From assembly GCF_000482725.1 (NCBI RefSeq), contig NZ_AXWP01000025.1:56023-120022 (forward strand): a stretch of 64,000 nt of DNA, read 5' to 3'. This document shows positions 58,642 through 64,000 of the stretch, piece by piece; the stretch's first letter is position 1; every line of letters begins with the position of its first letter. The position numbers and the translations under genes were made by a program. This DNA comes from Psychromonas arctica DSM 14288. GTDB lineage: Bacteria > Pseudomonadota > Gammaproteobacteria > Enterobacterales > Psychromonadaceae. The notes under the pieces were generated by a model. It made no database searches. It was not told the DNA's origin and worked only from the letters and a program-made list of their open reading frames with translations.

Positions 58642-60381
58642 TCACTTTGATTCAAACGCACCAATGTCCGGCGCTAGACCATTATAAGAGAGAGAAATTA
58701 AGTCGCCTTTTCCCCAAGTTATGTTTTTATCTAGGTATATTTTATTAGACAGCCTATCAATTTTTACAATTGTTGCAACTTGTGGCTTTTTAGATGCGAT
58801 TGACGCTGAGCGAACCATAATTTGATCCCCTGTTTCATTAGTAATCCCTGCTCCGTCGTAAAAGAACTGACTATCTTGTACTTGAAAACTATCCCCCTCC
58901 CCCGTTGCGCTTATGATTTTACTTAGATGTAGGCCAGTATCAAGCATCGGGCTGTCGGTTGATAATCTATAATCATGCTGTTTTTGATTAACAAACAAGG
59001 GATCACTGGCTAAGGTGTCCTTAAAGCGAACCGGTATAAAGCTGCCTTCAAAGTCATACACGCTCATCTCGCGTGGATTTGCCCACAAACCAATCACTTT
59101 ATCACTGAGGTGACTACCGATATTGTTATTAACAAACCATTCATCCCCCTCTTTTTGCCGAAACAGTAGTTGTTTTGCATTGTTATCACTGCATTGGCTT
59201 GCACCTAATCCTTGATTATTCCAGAGAATATTATTTATAAACTGATTATCTGTAAATTTTTCTATTTCACTGCCAATGGCAATACCAACACACCAGTTAT
59301 CATGAAAAGTATTGTGATAAATACGATTGCTATAGTTATAGGTTGCTTCTGGTCGATAGCTAGCAAGGCTGAATCCTACATTGGTATGATAAAAAGTATT
59401 AAAACGGATCAAACCATGTTGACCAGCATATTGGATCCCGTTACCTCCACTTGCAGAATAATAGCGTACGGCATCTTTAAACACATTATGCTCAATCAAG
59501 TTATATTGGCTTGCATCTAAGACTGCACTTTGCTGCTTAAAGCGTCCATTACCATGCCAATTCATGGTGCCCTGTTCGCAATCGAATACCGCACCTAATT
59601 TTTGCTTTTTATTACTGAATACATTATCTCGAATAACATTGAAACTACCGCATTTAATATTCCAAACATCATGGCCAGCTAGATTCATTGTATTGCCTTG
59701 TACACGGTTATAATTTGCATGCACTAGTGATAATAGATCCGTGCCTTTTTGAAACAGGTTATTGATGATTTGATTGTGGTGACTAAAAGCAACATACAAA
59801 CCGCCTCGTTTGCTTGCACTTCGCCCCTCATTATAAATACTTGAACCAGTGAACTTGTTATTAGTGAAAATATTATGGTGGGCATTTAAAAAGCGACCAA
59901 AACCAATGCTTTTATCGACGCTAATTCCATTCACTACAATGTATGACACTTCATCTAACCATATCGCACCATACTCTTCCCCATGATCAATAGAATTAAC
60001 ATTATAAAGTGTCACTTTTTCATTTTTATAGGCGCTAAACGCGATATAAGCCTTTGCATTACCCGATTTAGTGACATGTAAAGCTTGTTTAAAACGTCCT
60101 TCACGTAACAGAAATAGATCCCCTGCTTTCGCCATTTTATTAGCCGTTGATAAATTGCTAACAGCCAACCAATGTCCTTGCCCGCATTTACGAGTCGTTG
60201 GTTGATAACGTTCACAGCTTGTTTTCAATTTAGGATCAATAAACACATACCTTGAAAAGGCAGGCAGGTTAAATTGTTTTAATAGCGTATTAAAGGTGGG
60301 ATCAGGCAAAGATTGAGCTTGGATAGAAGTCGTTAATAAGCCGCTAATGAAGAGCACCGAGCAATAAAATATTCGCAACAT
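58642..60381 (-). CDS. Secreted right-handed beta-helix protein, possible polysaccharide lyase
   Basis: 579 aa with signal peptide ending near SIQAQ. Repeated short strands such as HHNIFTNNKFTGSS, HHNQIINNLFQKG, NLIEHNVFKDAV and RIYHNTFHDNWC form parallel beta-helix coils. The C-terminus ends GLAPDIGAFESK, an end common in such secreted proteins. Alginate or chondroitin lyases (PL6) share this fold, but catalytic residues cannot be assigned. It could act on algal or self-made polysaccharide. Single gene. Confidence 0.75.
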   Translation of the reverse strand: MLRIFYCSVLFISGLLTTSIQAQSLPDPTFNTLLKQFNLPAFSRYVFIDPKLKTSCERYQPTTRKCGQGHWLAVSNLSTANKMAKAGDLFLLREGRFKQALHVTKSGNAKAYIAFSAYKNEKVTLYNVNSIDHGEEYGAIWLDEVSYIVVNGISVDKSIGFGRFLNAHHNIFTNNKFTGSSIYNEGRSASKRGGLYVAFSHHNQIINNLFQKGTDLLSLVHANYNRVQGNTMNLAGHDVWNIKCGSFNVIRDNVFSNKKQKLGAVFDCEQGTMNWHGNGRFKQQSAVLDASQYNLIEHNVFKDAVRYYSASGGNGIQYAGQHGLIRFNTFYHTNVGFSLASYRPEATYNYSNRIYHNTFHDNWCVGIAIGSEIEKFTDNQFINNILWNNQGLGASQCSDNNAKQLLFRQKEGDEWFVNNNIGSHLSDKVIGLWANPREMSVYDFEGSFIPVRFKDTLASDPLFVNQKQHDYRLSTDSPMLDTGLHLSKIISATGEGDSFQVQDSQFFYDGAGITNETGDQIMVRSASIASKKPQVATIVKIDRLSNKIYLDKNITWGKGDLISLSYNGLAPDIGAFESK

Positions 60382-60552
60382 AAAGTATTCCTTTTGTAGC
60401 AGTCAATACCAATGAAAAATAATACAGCACTCAATACAATATATAATCTGGCTATATGAATTGGTTTGTAATGGTAGCAGTTTTAGCTGTAGTGCTATTT
60501 TATAGCAAAACGCAGTTAATGAAGTGCCTAAAATAATTTGAAGATAAATATC

Positions 60553-60728
60553 TTGTAACTACTCAGCACTCATTAAAACTGAGTGCTTTTTACCAAAATA
60601 AAAACGTAAATGCTCGGGGCTAAGCTATTTATGCTTAGTTCAAGGCGAAAAAGCGCAGTTTAGTGGTTTAAATGAGCATTTTTCAACGAAGAAATAGGCT
60701 TAAATAGAGACGGCCTGAGTAGTTACAA
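60553..60728. repeat. MITE-like element with 14-bp perfect inverted ends
   Basis: TTGTAACTACTCAG at the left and CTGAGTAGTTACAA at the right, 176 bp apart end to end. Inside are a terminator-like hairpin (GCACTCA-TTAAAAC-TGAGTGC then T5), AAATGCTC / GAGCATTT and CTAAGC / GCTTAG. It cannot code for a protein. The rest of the 620-bp gap shows only one small hairpin (TGCTAT-TTT-ATAGCA) near 60500. Confidence 0.7.
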
Positions 60729-61005
60729 TATCTTTTACTCTTGAGCTGTAATGCATGAAAGCTATAAATCATGTAATTTTACAAACAATATCGATTAAAA
60801 AATCATGTAGAGTCGATATTTTAGAGCAATGCCTTGTTTAATAAAATATTGGTTCAGACGTATTGATTTAAAATATGAAGTCTAAAAAGGCATTAATTAT
60901 CGAGCTTGCTATTTAATAATGAATTCAAGTTTGAATCTAAAATAGCTTAAATCAACATAATAAAGCTTGCCTAAAACATTCTCGGGCAACAAATAACGTG
61001 ACTAT

Positions 61006-62304
61006 TTAACAAATATAGTTGTCTGGAATAATAAAGGAAAATTGACTGCCTTCCCCAACATGGCTTTCAATATGCAATTTACTGTCATAATGAGATAATG
61101 CATGCTTTACAATCGACAAACCTAGACCAGAGCCGCCTGTATCTCGAGATCTAGAGGCATCTACCCGATAAAAACGCTCGGTTAAATGTAAAATATGTTC
61201 AGGAGCAATCCCATCACCGGTATCCATCACGCAGAAATAAGCACCTTCCTGTACTCGCTTCCAGATCACCTTAATAGTGCCATTCTCTGGCGTATAATTA
61301 ATGGCGTTATACACTAAGTTAGCTATCGCACTACGTAGTTGCATTTCATCGCCGACGACCGATAACTTAGGGTCTACTTTAAACGTGACAGTTTGTGATT
61401 TTTTACGCCCTAATGTGACCGCTTCATTTTCAACCTGTGTTAATAAAGCAGACATGTTGATACTTTCATGGAAATCTAAAGTCGCTGCCCCCTCTATTTT
61501 TGATAACGTCATCAATTGTTCAACTAATGCACACATACGTGCAGTTTGCTGATCTAGCACTTGAATGGTTTTTAATTGCATTTTGTCATCTTGCGCGCTC
61601 ATCGCTAGCATTTCAATATACCCCTGTAAGACGGTAAGTGGCGTGCGTAGCTCGTGGGAAACATTAGCGACAAAATGGCGTCTATTTTCATCCATTTGAC
61701 GATAACTAGTGACATCACGCACAATCAATAAGCGCTGATTTTTGGCATAGGGCATGACCCTAAATTCTAATACTTTTTCATGATTAATCGGGGAAAGTAA
61801 ATCCAGTGGTTCGTTATAAACATCACTGCTTAAATATTCTACGAAATCAGGATGACGAATTAAGTTAGTAATATTCTCTCCCGCATCCTCAGGCCACTTA
61901 AAGCCTAATTGAAATTGGGCAAGACGATTACACCATACGATTTCACCGTCTTTTTTGAATACCACCACCGCATCAGGCAATGCTTCAGAACCTTCACGGA
62001 AACGGCTAATTACACTAGCTAAATTATTGCGGCGTTTACGGTGACGTTGCTGCATATTATGGATACCAATATAAGCATGTTCCCACACCGACTTACCGGG
62101 TGGTAAACGTGTACTTTTACTAATCCATAACCAATCATTTAACTTCTTTAAAAAATAATAATGCCAGCCGATATGTAACACTGTGGTCACTAATAATAAT
62201 TCTAGTAATAATTCCGTTAATAGTCCCAAGATTAAAACGGGAACATAAACTAAGCACATTGCCCAAAATAGCTGCTTCCATGTATATACTTTCAAATGCG
62301 TCAC
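61006..62304 (-). CDS. phoR: Phosphate regulon sensor kinase PhoR
   Basis: 432 aa. Two hydrophobic N-terminal segments (about 14-50) without a large periplasmic domain, then a PAS domain (PDAVVVFKKDGEIVWCN), HisKA with phospho-His217 in FVANVSHELRTPLTVLQGY, and HATPase with NLVYNAINYTPE and GSGLGLSIVKHAL. The start is GTG. It follows phoB by 80 bp. This layout without a periplasmic sensor is that of PhoR, which reads Pst via PhoU. Confidence 0.96.
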   Translation of the reverse strand: MTHLKVYTWKQLFWAMCLVYVPVLILGLLTELLLELLLVTTVLHIGWHYYFLKKLNDWLWISKSTRLPPGKSVWEHAYIGIHNMQQRHRKRRNNLASVISRFREGSEALPDAVVVFKKDGEIVWCNRLAQFQLGFKWPEDAGENITNLIRHPDFVEYLSSDVYNEPLDLLSPINHEKVLEFRVMPYAKNQRLLIVRDVTSYRQMDENRRHFVANVSHELRTPLTVLQGYIEMLAMSAQDDKMQLKTIQVLDQQTARMCALVEQLMTLSKIEGAATLDFHESINMSALLTQVENEAVTLGRKKSQTVTFKVDPKLSVVGDEMQLRSAIANLVYNAINYTPENGTIKVIWKRVQEGAYFCVMDTGDGIAPEHILHLTERFYRVDASRSRDTGGSGLGLSIVKHALSHYDSKLHIESHVGEGSQFSFIIPDNYIC

Positions 62305-62384
62305 TCTATATTAGGTGGCGGCTCACTTGTTAAGTGATTCCGTAATAACTCAATAATATTTTTAGATAATACTCAAGCTATTAT

Positions 62385-63068
62385 CTATGAACGTGTAGAA
62401 AAGCGATACCCTGCTCCACGTACTGTTTGCACTAGATGGTCATGATCTGACAAGGCTTTACGTAAACGACGAATATGTACATCAACGGTGCGATCTTCTA
62501 CATAAACATTCGTTCCCCAAACATTATTTAATAATTGCTCGCGACTATAAACACGCTCGGGATGTGTCATAAAGAAATGTAGTAATTTAAATTCTGTTGG
62601 TCCCATGTCTAATGGTGTATCACTTAAGGTTGCACGATGCGAAATAGGATCTAGCTTAAGTTTACCGACTTTGAGTGTATCATCGAGTGAAGTAGGGTTA
62701 ACACGTCGCATCACAGTCTTAAGGCGTGCCATCAGTTCTTTTGGAGAAAAAGGCTTAGTGACATAATCATCGGCACCATTTTCTAAACCACGCACTTTAT
62801 CTTCTTCTTCACCCCGTGCGGTTAACATCACTACGGGTATTTGGCGCAGGATCTCATCTTGCTTTAAAAATTTTAATAATTGAATACCACTTCCGCCAGG
62901 GAACATCCAATCTAATAAGATCAGGTCGGGGTAAGGTTCATGGAGGTGATCAAGTGCCGCTTGGTAATTGTCCGCTTCAAGAGTTTCATAGCCGTGTTGT
63001 TCCAATACAAAGCTCAACATATCTCTGATCGCGACCTCATCTTCAACCACTAAAATTCTACTTGCCAT
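62385..63068 (-). CDS. phoB: Phosphate regulon response regulator PhoB
   Basis: 227 aa (E. coli 229). The phosphorylated Asp is D53 in [13 protein letters not shown], with [22 protein letters not shown] and [12 protein letters not shown]. The winged helix has [14 protein letters not shown] and VRGAGYRFS. It activates genes with Pho boxes, and two are seen in this window: its own and the pst operon. Confidence 0.97.
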   Translation of the reverse strand: MASRILVVEDEVAIRDMLSFVLEQHGYETLEADNYQAALDHLHEPYPDLILLDWMFPGGSGIQLLKFLKQDEILRQIPVVMLTARGEEEDKVRGLENGADDYVTKPFSPKELMARLKTVMRRVNPTSLDDTLKVGKLKLDPISHRATLSDTPLDMGPTEFKLLHFFMTHPERVYSREQLLNNVWGTNVYVEDRTVDVHIRRLRKALSDHDHLVQTVRGAGYRFSTRS

Positions 63069-63121
63069 TAGGTTTACCTATTTATTGTTTGTGCTAAATG
63101 ATGTCATTATCACTAGGCATT

Positions 63122-63139
63122 ATGACATTTATATGACAA
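63122..63139 (-). promoter_or_regulatory. Pho box upstream of phoB
   Basis: On the minus strand TTGTCATATAAATGTCAT, two TGTCAT repeats with the proper 11-bp period, 53 bp before the phoB start. Differs from the pst box at two positions. A further half-site GTGTCAT lies at 63151-63157. Confidence 0.8.
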
Positions 63140-63265
63140 TCACACATAAAGTGTCATAAAGCATCAAATTGATATTTAAACGAATAGTTTTAAATAATAA
63201 ACATGGTATAAGACAAGTGATTTTTAGAAAAAAATGGGATATTAATTACACCTGATTTTAATTGC

Positions 63266-63652
63266 TCAAATTGCTTTTTTTATTAACTCTACTTTATATT
63301 CAGTATCACCAATAGCAAGATTAACTTCCGCTAAATCAAGCAACGATTGGTGACTAAAATAATATTCTTGAAATTGCAAAAACGGCATTGGTTTAGAGAA
63401 CAAATAACCTTGACCAAATTGACAGCCTGCTTCTAGTAGGTACTGTTTTTGTTTTTCATTTTCAATACCCTCGGCAACAACTTGAATATTTAACTGTAGT
63501 GCTAACATGATCATCACTTTACATAAATCACGGCTATTACTCTCTGTTTCTAAACCATCTACAAAGGACTTATCAATTTTCAGAATATCAACATCCATCT
63601 TCTGTAAATAGGACAGAGAAGAGTAACCTATACCCGTGATCTTTGATAATGC
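63266..63652 (-). pseudogene. EAL domain (cyclic-di-GMP phosphodiesterase), N-terminally truncated
   Basis: C-terminal part of an EAL domain: GYSSLSYL, DILKIDKSFVDGLE, VVAEGIENEKQKQYL and CQFGQGYLFSKPMP. The EAL motif itself and the first metal ligands are missing. Readable similarity stops near 63650, where the IS630-family element begins. The upstream sensing part of the protein is not in the window. Without the first half it cannot hydrolyse c-di-GMP. Confidence 0.85.
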
Positions 63653-63659
63653 TTTTCAT

Positions 63660-64000
63660 TTGTAAAAAAAAATTGAAATTTAATTTTAAAAGATCACACT
63701 AAGGAAATGCAGATATCATTGACCGGCCAAGAGAAGCTAGCGTTAGAATCACGCCATAAAAAGTGCAGTGATAAACGGGAGTGCGACCGAATTAAAGCGA
63801 TTCTATTATCGGATGAAGGTTGGTCAACGATAATGATTTCTCAGGCCCTACGAAAGCATCAATCCAGCATTGTTCGTCATTTAAATGAATATGCCGATAG
63901 TCAGAAGAAAACTTCAAATAATGGCGGCTCTGATAGTTACTTGGATAGTGCTCAAACCAAGCTGGTCATTAAGCACTTGACTGAAATAACTTACTTTCAT
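63660..64000 (+). mobile_element. IS630-family element, left part
   Basis: Begins between the EAL fragment and the transposase gene, in an A/T-rich stretch where a TA target would lie. The exact end is not resolved and the element leaves the window. Confidence 0.55.
63707..64000 (+). CDS. IS630-family transposase, N-terminal part
   Basis: 98 codons open to the window edge. MQISLTGQEKLALESRHK, the helix-turn-helix part DRIKAILLSDEGWSTIMISQ, and RKHQSSIVRHLNEY fit the N-terminal DNA-binding region of IS630 transposases. The DDE domain would follow outside. AAGGA at 63701-63705 is the ribosome site. It interrupts the EAL gene on the other strand. Confidence 0.82.
   Translation, partial: MQISLTGQEKLALESRHKKCSDKRECDRIKAILLSDEGWSTIMISQALRKHQSSIVRHLNEYADSQKKTSNNGGSDSYLDSAQTKLVIKHLTEITYFH

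Overview
The window looks like chromosome of a cold-marine gammaproteobacterium, most like Psychromonas or a near relative of Vibrio and Shewanella. This is an inference from AT-rich DNA, E. coli/Vibrio-type gene orders, a norspermidine (Vibrio-type) polyamine pathway, an extended PstC/PstA pair and short dispersed repeats with ATACCAAT-like ends. No database search was possible.

Layout. 1-7373: the 3' part of dbpA, a CRP-boxed glucose PTS gene (ptsG), and a response regulator / histidine kinase / periplasmic sugar-binding protein operon that has no ABC permease. 7495-14329: the norspermidine cluster. It has a promoter with a palindrome, a 33-codon leader ORF ending Pro-stop, diaminobutyrate aminotransferase and decarboxylase with overlapping ends, carboxynorspermidine dehydrogenase and nspC, with a PEP-CTERM protein gene on the opposite strand between the last two. 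14330-22000: an accessory scrap zone. It holds an IS91-like element with its own tyrosine recombinase, an attC-like site, two cassette-like genes (one HEPN-like) each abutted by the 3' end of a decayed group II intron, a truncated VOC gene, a 193-bp tandem repeat, a RAYT-type transposase, a truncated IS110-family transposase and a family of hairpins sharing a 7-nt loop.

22186-44683: conserved housekeeping blocks: nlpI; queA-tgt-yajC-secD-secF; pstC-pstA-pstB-phoU with a Pho box; thrS-infC-rpmI-rplT, with an anticodon-like hairpin in the thrS leader and a likely AUA start for infC; yebG; split letA, letB and rsmF. 44803-48683: a short surface-polysaccharide block (polyprenyl glycosylphosphotransferase, wecC, wecB). 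49452-58468: small conserved genes (DUF2835, cmoM, a RimK-like ATP-grasp ligase divergent from a GNAT gene, elyC, DUF1737, thiI, yaeQ, leuB, a Nif3-family gene). 58642-63068: a secreted beta-helix protein and phoB-phoR with a Pho box. The window ends in an EAL-domain fragment cut by an IS630-family element that runs off the edge.

How the parts connect. PhoB/PhoR (62 kb) should control the pst operon (30-35 kb) through matching Pho boxes. Dat, Ddc, the dehydrogenase and NspC form one pathway from aspartate semialdehyde to norspermidine. The 14-22 kb zone is best read as the remains of an integron cassette array colonised by elements that use attC or hairpin DNA.
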